Positions 8,206-16,177 of a stretch of 64,000 nt of DNA are shown here, piece after piece. The notes under the pieces were generated by a model. That model had not been told where the DNA came from, did not search any database, and saw only the letters and a list, made by a program, of their open reading frames with translations. Both the position numbers and the translations under genes were made by a program. Each line of letters begins with the position of its first letter. Position 1 is the first letter of the stretch. This stretch comes from Roseivivax jejudonensis (GTDB taxonomy: Bacteria; Pseudomonadota; Alphaproteobacteria; Rhodobacterales; Rhodobacteraceae): contig NZ_FWFK01000002.1 in the NCBI RefSeq assembly GCF_900172265.1, positions 186,001-250,000 of the forward strand. The letters run 5' to 3'.

Positions 8206-9777
8206 TCAGATCAGCGACCAGTCGCCCGACAGCAGCGCCGCGCCCGCGATCACGAGGTTCGCGCTCGCATGGGCGACGATGGCGTCGGACAGCCGGCCCT
8301 GTCGCAGCATGACGAGCGCGAAGACCAGACCGGCGACACCGGCGGCCACAGGCCGCCCGTGGAGCGCCGCAAACAGACCGGCCGAGGCGGCGACGGCGCC
8401 GGCACGGCCCCACCCTGTCCCGGGATCGAGACGGGTCAGCACGTATCCGCGAAAGAACGCTTCCTCGACCACCGGCACCAGGAGGCCGGTGCCGATGACG
8501 CGTGCCGCGATCCAGAGCGCGAGCGCCGCGCCCGACAGCGCCCCGATTCCGATATCGCCGCCGGGGCCCGCCGTGATCAGCCAGACCGCCCCGACCCCGA
8601 TGCCAGCCGCCAGGGCGACAGGGTCGATCCGCCAGTCGATGGCCATCAAGGGACGCCGCACGTACCACAGAGCCGCCGCGATCGCCGCGGCCTGCAACGG
8701 ATAGCCCACTGCCGGCGCGGTGAACGCCATGTGCACGATGATCCCCGAGAGCATGCAGACGATGAACGGCAGGATCCGGGCAACGGCCCAATCCTCGCGC
8801 ATCGTGCCCTCATCGCTGCCGCGCGGCCTCGGATCGCGGTGCAGCCACGGCACCGCCTGTACGCCCGCGATCACGCCGAGCGCGAGGATGGTGAAGTAGA
8901 ACCAGCCGGCGAAACTGTGAAAACCGTTGACCGCGAGCTCCGGCGACACGTGCGCGCCGATCAGGATCAGCGCCGCGATCCGCACGACGTTGAGCGCCCA
9001 TGACAGCAACAGGCCCAGCGGCCAGACCACCAGCCAGAACCGCCCCCAGCGGATGATATCGCGAAAGATCACCGCGTAGATGGCGAGAAAACCGGTCAGC
9101 AACGCGAAGCCCTCGATGCCCGAGCATTGGCTTGCGACGATCACCGCGAAACCGTCGAGCCCGATCGTCGCCATGCCCGGATCGACGTTCACCGCAGGCG
9201 CGATCAGGCGCAGGAGGCCGGCCGTCGCACCGAACGTGCCCTCGACCAGCGGATCGAGCGCCCAGAGCGGGGCGAGCAGCGCCGCGAGATCGGGAATCAG
9301 CAACGCGAGCACGCAGACACCAAGGATCGACGTCCCGTCGCGGCGCAGCCAGTCGCGCCATGCGCGTGCCGGCATCACCCAAAGCAGTCCGGCGACGGCG
9401 GCGAGGAGACCGCCGCCGAGCAGGCCCGCGAACACGCGCGCGAAGCCGTCGTGGATCGTCGCCGGTGTCACCGTCAGAAGCGGGGCGAAGATGGCGAGCA
9501 CGCCGATGCCGTGCAGGAGCGGCCACACCCACCGGCGCGCCACGACCTTGCCCGAGGCTCCGACGAAGCGGTGGCGCAGGTCCGGCTTGGCCCAAAGCAG
9601 CACCGCAACGCCCGAGCCGAGACTGATCGCGCGCACCAGCGCACCCCGCAGCGCCCGGCAGGCGCCTTCGATATCGGTCAGCCGACACTCGACCGAGGCC
9701 AGCACCTGGAAGACCAGCACGATCAGCACGGCCTCGAGGGCGAAAAGCGTGGCGATGAAGGCGAGGCGTCGACCCAT
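8206..9777 (-). CDS. Exosortase E / CPBP intramembrane protease fusion (VPEID-CTERM system)
   Basis: A 523-residue polytopic membrane protein with two fused enzyme domains. The N-terminal two thirds is an exosortase: Cys218 in SQCSGIEGF, Arg266 in ALNVVRIAAL and His287 in NGFHSFAGW form the expected Cys-Arg-His set. The C-terminal third is a CPBP (Abi/Rce1-like) protease: EEAFFRG (Glu438, Glu439, Arg443), His473 in FAALHG and His503/Asn507 in AHASAN. The exosortase would cut the VPEID motif of a membrane-inserted substrate and pass it to an acceptor; the job of the CPBP part is not known. ATG 9777 is chosen since the first membrane helix begins there; 9829-9831 is an alternative start. Confidence 0.9.
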   Translation of the reverse strand: MGRRLAFIATLFALEAVLIVLVFQVLASVECRLTDIEGACRALRGALVRAISLGSGVAVLLWAKPDLRHRFVGASGKVVARRWVWPLLHGIGVLAIFAPLLTVTPATIHDGFARVFAGLLGGGLLAAVAGLLWVMPARAWRDWLRRDGTSILGVCVLALLIPDLAALLAPLWALDPLVEGTFGATAGLLRLIAPAVNVDPGMATIGLDGFAVIVASQCSGIEGFALLTGFLAIYAVIFRDIIRWGRFWLVVWPLGLLLSWALNVVRIAALILIGAHVSPELAVNGFHSFAGWFYFTILALGVIAGVQAVPWLHRDPRPRGSDEGTMREDWAVARILPFIVCMLSGIIVHMAFTAPAVGYPLQAAAIAAALWYVRRPLMAIDWRIDPVALAAGIGVGAVWLITAGPGGDIGIGALSGAALALWIAARVIGTGLLVPVVEEAFFRGYVLTRLDPGTGWGRAGAVAASAGLFAALHGRPVAAGVAGLVFALVMLRQGRLSDAIVAHASANLVIAGAALLSGDWSLI

Positions 9778-9970
9778 GACTGTCCCATTCGTCCGTTCCG
9801 GGCCGTGGCGATACCGCGCAAACGTGGTCATGTCATGCCCAAGGTGGCACCGTTTCGTGATCCCGTGCCAACGCTGCCGCGCACCGCGGCGTCGCGAGCC
9901 TCGCTCGAGTCGGTCTTGTGCGCGTGACCCCACGATTGCATGCCGCCGGCGTTAGCGCTATCAGCTGGAC

Positions 9971-10855
9971 ATGCATCGGACCCGAAACCTCTCCGGCAGC
10001 GTGCTCGATGGCGTCGGCCTGCGCCTGCTCGCGGTCTTTCTGCTGACGGCGATGTCGGCTGCTGTCCGCGAAGCGAGCCAGACGGTGCCGGTCGGCCAGA
10101 TCGTGTTCGTCCGGTCGGCGCTGGCGCTCTTGCCGATCCTTCTCTGGCTTCGCTGGCGCCATGGCCTGCGCGCCGGGCTGACCACCGAACGGCCGGCCGC
10201 GCACCTCTTGCGCGGGCTTCTCGGCGCGGTCTCGATCACGTTGTCCTTCATCTCTCTGGCCGCGCTGCCAGTGACCAGCGCCAAGGCGCTTTCGTACCTC
10301 GCACCGGTCCTGTCGGTGCCGCTCGCCGCGATGGTGCTGCGAGAGCGCGTGGGCGCTGCGGCGCTCGTGGCGCTGGCCGTCGCGCTCGCCGGAACGGCGG
10401 CAATGCTGCACGGCGCACTTGTCCTGCCCGGCCCCGGCGCCGCAATCGGCATCGCGGCGGGGCTCGGCTTCGCGCTCACGATGGCGGTCGTGCGCGTGCT
10501 GGTGCGCGACATGACCCGGACCGAGGCGCCGGCGGCGATCGCGGCCAGCATGGCGGCGATTTCGGCGCTCTGTGCGCTGCTGTCGCTGCCATTCGGATGG
10601 GTGATGCCCGAAGGTGGTGCCTGGGTGTCGCTGCTGGCGACGGGCCTTCTCGGTGGCTTCGCGGCCATCGCGGGAACGGAGGCGATCGCCCGCGCGCCGG
10701 TGGCGGCGCTGGCCCCGGTCGAGTATTCGGGTCTTGTCTGGGCCCTGCTCTTCGACGTTCTGCTGTTTGCGACCCTGCCCGACCGCTGGGCGCTGGCGGG
10801 CGCGGGCCTGATCCTCGTCGCTGCGCTGATCGTGACGCTGCGCGGCGCGCGCTAG
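9971..10855 (+). CDS. DMT-superfamily transporter with two EamA domains
   Basis: A 294-residue membrane protein with about ten helices arranged as two EamA repeats, the usual drug/metabolite transporter form. Residues near the start (AVREASQ, then an Arg-rich turn RWRHG) and the paired LAPVLSVPLAAMVLRER and LAPVEYSGLVWALLFD segments match the conserved ends of each repeat. Such proteins export amino acids, nucleobases or similar small solutes; the substrate cannot be read from sequence. Its TAG stop is shared, on the palindrome CTAG at 10852-10855, with the stop of the convergent small gene on the minus strand. Confidence 0.87.
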   Translation: MHRTRNLSGSVLDGVGLRLLAVFLLTAMSAAVREASQTVPVGQIVFVRSALALLPILLWLRWRHGLRAGLTTERPAAHLLRGLLGAVSITLSFISLAALPVTSAKALSYLAPVLSVPLAAMVLRERVGAAALVALAVALAGTAAMLHGALVLPGPGAAIGIAAGLGFALTMAVVRVLVRDMTRTEAPAAIAASMAAISALCALLSLPFGWVMPEGGAWVSLLATGLLGGFAAIAGTEAIARAPVAALAPVEYSGLVWALLFDVLLFATLPDRWALAGAGLILVAALIVTLRGAR

Positions 10856-11193
10856 CCGCCGGCCGCCGCGCGCGCAGCGGGGTCGAGCGCCTCCCACCAA
10901 TCGGCGTAGCCTGTGTTCTTCGGGTGCTTGCCGCCCTCGTCCGGCGCGCCGTCGCTCCACCAGACCGGGCCGCGCTCTCCGAGGCGCCGCTTGGCCGCAT
11001 CGACCGCGTCGCGCGCCTCCCGTTCAGCGGCCGCCTCCGTGGCCTGCCCGACCGCGCGCCGGGCCTGCATCAGCGCCTTGATCGCCGCCCGGCGTTCGCT
11101 GTCGTCGAGCCGCGGGTCGGTCTTGCGCCAGAGCCGCCCCTTGGCCACGAAGTAGCGTCCGTCGGGCGTTTCGGGATAGTCCTTGCGGCTCAC
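10852..11193 (-). CDS. Small hypothetical protein coupled to the Atm1-type exporter
   Basis: A 113-residue, charged, soluble-looking protein. GTG 11193 is the start, because the GTGA overlap with the exporter stop (11190-11192) indicates translational coupling. The first part (RKDYPETPDGRYFV, GRLWRKTDP) and a helical Arg/Ala-rich middle are followed by a Trp-rich end (PVWWSDGAPDEGG, YADWWEALDP). I recall similar short proteins of unknown function in alphaproteobacteria but cannot name a family. There is no signal peptide or membrane segment. Stop codon shared with the convergent EamA gene on CTAG. Confidence 0.75.
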   Translation of the reverse strand: MSRKDYPETPDGRYFVAKGRLWRKTDPRLDDSERRAAIKALMQARRAVGQATEAAAEREARDAVDAAKRRLGERGPVWWSDGAPDEGGKHPKNTGYADWWEALDPAARAAAGG

Positions 11194-13028
11194 GCTGCAT
11201 CCTCGCGTTCCGCCGCCTGCCGCGCCCAGAGCCCGGCATACCGGCCGCGCCGCGCGAGAAGCTCGGTATGGGTGCCCTCTTCGACCACGACGCCAGCCTC
11301 CAGCACCACGATCCGGTCGGCATCCGCGATGGTCGACAGCCGGTGCGCAATGGTAAGGACGGACCGGCCCTCGGCGGCGCGGGCCAGCGCGCCCTGGATC
11401 TCCTGCTCGGTGTCGGTGTCGAGCGCGGAGGTCGCCTCGTCCAGAAGCAGGATCGGCGGGTCCTTCAGAAGCGTCCGGGCGATGCCAACGCGCTGCTTCT
11501 CGCCACCCGACAGCTTGAGCCCGCGTTCGCCCACCTGCGTGTCGTAGCCGTCTGGCAGCGACGCCACGAAATCGTGGATCTGCGCCGCCCGCGCCGCCGC
11601 CTCGATCTCTTCCTGCGTCGCGTTCTCGCGACCGTAGGCAATGTTGTAGCGGATCGTGTCGTTGAACAGCACCGTGTCCTGCGGCACCACGCCGATCGCG
11701 GAATGCAGGCTCTCCTGCGTCACGTCGCGGATGTCCTGCCCGTCGATGCGGATCGCGCCGTCGGAGACGTCGTAGAACCGGAAGAGCAGCCGCCCGATCG
11801 TCGACTTCCCCGATCCGGACGGCCCGACGAGCGCGACGCTCTCGCCCGCCCCGACGGTCAGCGATACGCCCTTCAGGATCGCCCGATCGCTGTCGTAGCC
11901 GAAGCGGATCGCGTCGAACTCGACGACGCCGTCGCTCACCCGCAGCGCCGGCGCGCCCGGCTTGTCGGCGACCTCCGCCGGCTGCTCCAGCAGGTCGAAC
12001 ATCTGGCCCATGTCGACGAGGCTCTGGCGGATCTCGCGGTAGACCGTGCCGAGGAAGTTCAGCGGCATGGTGATCTGGATCATGTACGCGTTGACCATCA
12101 CGAAGTCGCCGACGGTCAGCGTGCCCGCCGCGACGCCCCGCGCGGCCATCACCATGACACCGACGAGCCCCGAGGTGATGATGAGCGCCTGCCCGAAATT
12201 GAGCGCGGCGAGCGACACCTGCGTCTGGATCGCCGCCCGCTCGTAGCCCCGCATCGCCATGTCGTAGCGCGCCGCCTCGCGCGCCTCGGCGCCGAAATAC
12301 TTCACGGTCTCGAAATTCAGCAGCGAATCGATCGCCTTCTGGTTCGCGTCGGTGTCCTGATCGTTCATCCGGCGCCGCAGGCGGACCCGCCACTCGGTGA
12401 CCTTGAAGGTGAACCCCACATATGCCGCGATCGTCGCCGTCACGACCACGAGGTACCACGGATCGAACAGCACGAAGAGGACACCCGCGATCAGCACCAA
12501 CTCCAGAACCAGCGGCCCGATCGAGAACAGAAGGAAGCGCAACAGGAACTCGACGCCCTTCACGCCGCGCTCGATGATACGGCTGAGCCCCCCGGTGCGC
12601 CGTGTCAGGTGGTAGCGCAGGCTGAGCCGGTGGATGTGGCGGAAAGTCTCGAGCGCGATGGTCCGCAGGGCGCGCTGCCCGACGCGCGAAAACACCGCGT
12701 CGCGCAGCTGCTGGAACCCCGTGTTCATGAGCCGGGCCATGCCGTAGGCCACCGTCAGGGCGACCGCCCCGGCCCCGAGCGCCCAGGCGGGCGTGATCTC
12801 GCCCTCGGTCAGCGCATCGACCGCGGCCTTGTAGAACAGCGGCGTGCCCACCGCGATGATCTTGGCGATCACCAGCAACGACAGCGCGACGACGACCCGC
12901 CGCTTCACCCAGGGCTGACCGTCTGGCCAGAGATAGGGGGCCACGCGCCGGATCGTACGCAGCCCCGAGCGCCGCTCGCCGGCGGCGAGGGCGCGGTCAT
13001 CGTCGGACTGGCTGGCGTCGGGCGGCAT
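11190..13028 (-). CDS. ABC exporter of the Atm1/HMT1 (ABCB7) type
   Basis: A 612-residue half-transporter: six membrane helices in the first 330 residues, then one ATPase domain. Walker A GPSGSGKST is near residue 404, the signature LSGGEKQR near 504, Walker B ILLLDEATSALD near 528 and the H-loop IAHRLSTI near 564. The membrane part carries family-typical stretches such as RTGGLSRIIERG, DQDTDANQKAIDSLLNFE and TVKYFGAE, which mark the Atm1 group that exports glutathione-linked sulfur or metal adducts. It acts as a homodimer in the inner membrane. The following 113-residue gene overlaps its end by four bases. Confidence 0.88.
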   Translation of the reverse strand: MPPDASQSDDDRALAAGERRSGLRTIRRVAPYLWPDGQPWVKRRVVVALSLLVIAKIIAVGTPLFYKAAVDALTEGEITPAWALGAGAVALTVAYGMARLMNTGFQQLRDAVFSRVGQRALRTIALETFRHIHRLSLRYHLTRRTGGLSRIIERGVKGVEFLLRFLLFSIGPLVLELVLIAGVLFVLFDPWYLVVVTATIAAYVGFTFKVTEWRVRLRRRMNDQDTDANQKAIDSLLNFETVKYFGAEAREAARYDMAMRGYERAAIQTQVSLAALNFGQALIITSGLVGVMVMAARGVAAGTLTVGDFVMVNAYMIQITMPLNFLGTVYREIRQSLVDMGQMFDLLEQPAEVADKPGAPALRVSDGVVEFDAIRFGYDSDRAILKGVSLTVGAGESVALVGPSGSGKSTIGRLLFRFYDVSDGAIRIDGQDIRDVTQESLHSAIGVVPQDTVLFNDTIRYNIAYGRENATQEEIEAAARAAQIHDFVASLPDGYDTQVGERGLKLSGGEKQRVGIARTLLKDPPILLLDEATSALDTDTEQEIQGALARAAEGRSVLTIAHRLSTIADADRIVVLEAGVVVEEGTHTELLARRGRYAGLWARQAAEREDAA

Positions 13029-13156
13029 CGGGGCTCCGGGCTGGCGGTCGGCGCGCGGGGGCTGGCCTGCGCGATGTTCCGCTTACCTAGCCGCCGACGC
13101 GCCGCTTGGCCAGCAGCGGCCGGGCCGGCCCCCGCACCCCGGTGGCCGCAGCCTGG

Positions 13157-13930
13157 TCAGAGCGCCGTCCAGCCGCCATCGACGCTGATCGTCGTGCCTG
13201 TGATCTGCGCTGCCGCGTCCGAGCACAGGAATACGGCGGTCCCGCCGATCTGCTCGGTCGTCGCGAACTCCTTGGAGGGCTGGCGCGCGAGAATCACCTG
13301 CTCGACCGCCTCCTCTTCGCTCATGTCGTATTCCTTGGCCGTGTCGGGGATCTGTGCCTCGACGAGGGGCGTCTTCACGTAGCCCGGGCAGATCGCGTTG
13401 ACCGTGATCGGCTCCTTCGCGGTCTCGAGCGCGACCACCTTGGTCATGCCGACGACGCCATGCTTGGCTGACACGTAGGCGACCTTGTAGGGCGATGCCG
13501 TCAGCCCGTGCGCCGACGCGATGTTGACGACCCGGCCCCAACCGGCCTTGCGCATCAGCGGCAGCGCCGCGGCGGTGGTGTGAAACGCGGCAGACAGCAT
13601 GATCGCGATGATCTGGTCCCATTTCTCGGTCGGGAAATCCTGGATCGGCGCAACGTGCTGGATCCCGGCATTGTTCACGAGGATGTCACAGGCTCCGACC
13701 GTTTCGATCAGGCCGCGCGCCTCCTCGGGCTTCGACAAATCGCCCTTGACGTAGCGCGCGGTCACGCCGTGCTCGGCGCCGAGATCCTTGGCGATCTGGT
13801 GATCCTCCTCGCGGTCGGTGAACGAGTTCAGCACGACGTCCGCCCCGGCCCGGGCCAGTTCGTGCGCGACGCCGAGCCCGATCCCGGAATTCGATCCGGT
13901 GATGATGGCGGTCTTTCCCTTGAGCGACAT
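13157..13930 (-). CDS. bdhA: D-3-hydroxybutyrate dehydrogenase
   Basis: A 257-residue classical short-chain dehydrogenase. The cofactor motif TGSNSGIG sits at residues 11-18, NNAG near 84, the catalytic Ser in NIASAHG and the YxxxK pair in AYVSAKHG near residue 152-156. The sequence around the active site (IQHVAPIQDFP, SAHGLTASPYKVAYVSAK) and the C-terminal lid (RQPSKEFAT) are typical of NAD-dependent 3-hydroxybutyrate dehydrogenases of the polyhydroxybutyrate cycle, which convert 3-hydroxybutyrate to acetoacetate. ATG 13930 is preferred over longer readings as it opens directly before the Rossmann strand and gives the family length of 257-260. Confidence 0.9.
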   Translation of the reverse strand: MSLKGKTAIITGSNSGIGLGVAHELARAGADVVLNSFTDREEDHQIAKDLGAEHGVTARYVKGDLSKPEEARGLIETVGACDILVNNAGIQHVAPIQDFPTEKWDQIIAIMLSAAFHTTAAALPLMRKAGWGRVVNIASAHGLTASPYKVAYVSAKHGVVGMTKVVALETAKEPITVNAICPGYVKTPLVEAQIPDTAKEYDMSEEEAVEQVILARQPSKEFATTEQIGGTAVFLCSDAAAQITGTTISVDGGWTAL

Positions 13931-14023
13931 GAGGTGCCTCCGTTTCGCGGTCGCGGCGAGAGTTGCCGCAAGTGCGAAAGAGTGCAAGCCTGCGGGCCGT
14001 CGACCCGCGCACCAGAAATCGGC

Positions 14024-14054
14024 ACAAAAAAAACGCCGGCACAAGGCCGGCGTT
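14024..14054 (-). terminator. Rho-independent terminator, minus strand
   Basis: Inverted repeat AACGCCGG / CCGGCGTT (14032-14039 and 14047-14054) with a 7-base loop. Read on the minus strand it is followed by an unbroken T run from the A tract at 14025-14033. It faces away from the plus-strand solute-binding gene and can only serve a minus-strand transcript starting within the gap. Confidence 0.85.
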
Positions 14055-14101
14055 CAGTTATTGAGGCAGGTTTCATACAGGCAAGAAACCTATCGAGCAG
14101 T
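14024..14101 (-). ncRNA. Candidate small regulatory RNA, about 77 nucleotides
   Basis: In the 285-base gap between bdhA and the divergent solute-binding gene, the minus strand shows a complete small transcription unit. It has promoter hexamers (14108-14136), a 7-bp hairpin (14068-14074 paired with 14085-14091, 10-base loop) and a short single-stranded linker. An 8-bp GC-rich hairpin (14032-14039 with 14047-14054) followed by a run of nine U residues completes it. No open reading frame explains this structure. Spacing gives a predicted RNA of about 75-80 nt. It could instead be a terminated leader of bdhA, which starts about 95 bases further on. I cannot assign it to a known RNA family. Confidence 0.6.
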
Positions 14102-14107
14102 ACGTCT

Positions 14108-14136
14108 TACATAGCCCCTCTACCTCAGGAAGCCAA
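14108..14136 (-). promoter_or_regulatory. Predicted sigma-70-type promoter of the small RNA
   Basis: On the minus strand TTGGCT (14131-14136) is followed after exactly 17 bases by TATGTA (14108-14113). The predicted start is near 14101. Its alignment with the hairpins and terminator downstream is what makes it credible. Confidence 0.5.
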
Positions 14137-14215
14137 GCTAAAAGTTTGATGTCGCTCCCTGCCGCGCTTAGAAACGGGGTCAGGCAGACACGGGCAGAGA
14201 AGGAATGTCGCCATC

Positions 14216-16039
14216 ATGGACCCCCGGATTTTCCGTGCGATCGCCATCGGCGCCGCCGCTCTCTCGTTCGCCCTGGCCGGATCGGATGCGGCCGCCGAAC
14301 CGCGCCATGGCATCGCTATGTATGGCGAGCCCGCGCTGCCACCCGATTTTGTGTCGCTGCCCTACGCCAATCCGGACGCGCCCAAGGGCGGCCGGATCGT
14401 CGTCGGCGAGGTCGGCAGCTTCGACAGCCTCAACCCCCACATCCTGAAGGGCGTTGTGCCGTGGCAATGGCGCTTTCTCGGCTACGAGAGCCTGATGGGG
14501 CGCAGCTACGACGAACCCTTCACGCTCTACGGCCTGCTCGCCGAATCGATAGAGGTCGCCGAGGATCGCTCCTGGGCGGAGTTCACCCTGCGCGAGGAGG
14601 CCGCGTTCTCCGACGGCACGCCGGTCACGATCGAGGACGTGATGTGGTCGTACGAGACCCTCGGGACCGAGGGGCATCCGCGCTATCTCGGCACCTGGAA
14701 CCTCGTCGAGACGATGGAGCAGACCGGCCCCCGGTCGGTGCGCTTCACCTTCGCAACGGACAACCGTGAACTGGCGTTGCTGATCGGCATGCGCCCGATC
14801 CTGAAAAAGGCGCAGTGGGCGGACAAGGACTTCACCCGCTCGGGCCTCGACACCATTCCCATCGGCACAGCGCCCTACGTGGTGAGCGACTACGAGGCCG
14901 GCCGCTTCGTCGAACTCAGCCGCAATCCCGATTACTGGGGCAGCGACCTGCCGTTCATGCGCGGCCAGGCCAATCTCGACACGATCCGCATGGAGTTTTA
15001 CGCCGACGCGCAGGTGCTCTTCGAGGCGTTCAAGGCCGGCCAGATCACGTCGATCCGCGAGACCAACGCCGAGAAATGGGCGACGCAGTACGATTTCCCG
15101 GCCGTGCGCTCCGGCGACATCGTCAAGTCCGAGATCCCGCACGAGCGGCCCACCGGCATGACCGGTTTCGTGATGAACACCCGCCGCTCGGCTTTCTCGG
15201 ACTGGCGCGTGCGCGCGGCGATGATCCACGCCTTCAACTTCGAGTTCATCAACGAGACGCTGACCGGCGGACGCCAGCCGCGGATCACCTCGTATTTTTC
15301 CAACTCGCTGCTCGCGATGGCGGACGGGCCGGCGGACGAGGGCGTGCGCCGGCTGCTCCAGCCGCACGTGGACGCGCTCGTGCCCGGGGCGCTCGACGCC
15401 TACGCCCTGCCGCAGGGCGACGGGTCGGCGGCGAACCGGCGCAACCTGCGCACCGCCATGCGCCTGATGGAAGAAGCGGGCTTCACCATCGAGGAAGGCC
15501 GGATGACCACGCCCTCGGGCGAGCCCTTCGGCTTCGAGATCCTTCTGCCGCAATCGACGCCGGAGGCCGAGGTCGGTACCATCGTCGACCTGTTCCTCCC
15601 GGCGCTCGAGCGCATGGGCATCGATGTGCGCGTGGCCCGCGTCGACCGCGCTCAGTTCGAGGAACGCACCGATGCCTTCGATTTCGACATGACCTTCTAC
15701 ACGCGCGGCCTGTCGCTCAGCCCCGGCAACGAACAGAAGCTCTACTGGGGCTCGGCCGCCGCCGAAGCGCAGGGCTCGCTCAACTGGATGGGCGTTCAGT
15801 CGCCGGCGGTCGACGCGATGATCGACGCGATCCTCACCTCCGAATCGCGCGCCGATTTCGTGACCGCGGCCAAGGCGCTCGACCGCGTGCTCACCACCGG
15901 CCGCTACGTCATCCCGATCTACCAGTTCCGCGAAAGCCGGATCGCCCACGACGCCAACCTGCACTTCCCCGACGACCTGCCGATCTACGGCGACTTCATC
16001 AACTTCCACCCCGACGTCTGGTGGTACGAGCCGGACTGA
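14216..16039 (+). CDS. Extracellular solute-binding protein, family 5 (YejA-like)
   Basis: A 607-residue periplasmic binding protein with a Sec signal peptide (residues 1-27, ending AAA). The pattern HGIAMYGEPALPPDF, then NPDAPKGGRIVVGEVGSFDSLNP at about 50-75, and the downstream LRNPDYWG-like block SRNPDYWGSDLP are hallmarks of the SBP_bac_5 family, and the opening resembles YejA, the microcin C/oligopeptide binding protein. It would feed a peptide ABC transporter, but no permease or ATPase genes follow; the next gene is a convergent regulator. So this is an orphan binding protein in this window. ATG 14216 opens the signal peptide; AGAAGGAA is the ribosome site. Confidence 0.88.
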   Translation: MDPRIFRAIAIGAAALSFALAGSDAAAEPRHGIAMYGEPALPPDFVSLPYANPDAPKGGRIVVGEVGSFDSLNPHILKGVVPWQWRFLGYESLMGRSYDEPFTLYGLLAESIEVAEDRSWAEFTLREEAAFSDGTPVTIEDVMWSYETLGTEGHPRYLGTWNLVETMEQTGPRSVRFTFATDNRELALLIGMRPILKKAQWADKDFTRSGLDTIPIGTAPYVVSDYEAGRFVELSRNPDYWGSDLPFMRGQANLDTIRMEFYADAQVLFEAFKAGQITSIRETNAEKWATQYDFPAVRSGDIVKSEIPHERPTGMTGFVMNTRRSAFSDWRVRAAMIHAFNFEFINETLTGGRQPRITSYFSNSLLAMADGPADEGVRRLLQPHVDALVPGALDAYALPQGDGSAANRRNLRTAMRLMEEAGFTIEEGRMTTPSGEPFGFEILLPQSTPEAEVGTIVDLFLPALERMGIDVRVARVDRAQFEERTDAFDFDMTFYTRGLSLSPGNEQKLYWGSAAAEAQGSLNWMGVQSPAVDAMIDAILTSESRADFVTAAKALDRVLTTGRYVIPIYQFRESRIAHDANLHFPDDLPIYGDFINFHPDVWWYEPD

Positions 16040-16075
16040 CCGGACCTCGCGCCCGCAGGCCGGCCCTGCCCCGGC

Positions 16076-16142
16076 TTCTTCTTGGCGCAGAATACTCCGG
16101 GGTGAATTGGCCGCGCAGCGGCCAAGAGGGGCAGCGCCCCTC
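16076..16142. repeat. Dispersed intergenic repeat, copy 1
   Basis: The opening TTCTTCTTGGC, then AATACTCCGGGGT, and the closing stem AGGGGC-AGC-GCCCCT (16127-16141) recur at 38801-38845. This copy has an extra hairpin in the middle, TTGGCC...GGCCAA. It lies just after a gene end, as expected of a REP-like or terminator-like element. I recall similar motifs in other Rhodobacteraceae intergenic regions. Confidence 0.7.
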
Positions 16143-16177
16143 CGACCATTCCCGTGGATCGCTCGAGACGGCGCAGG

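Noticed and set aside
11268-13382. A 704-codon plus-strand open frame
   Set aside because: It is antisense to the Atm1-type exporter, with His/Arg/Asp-rich composition and no recognisable fold.
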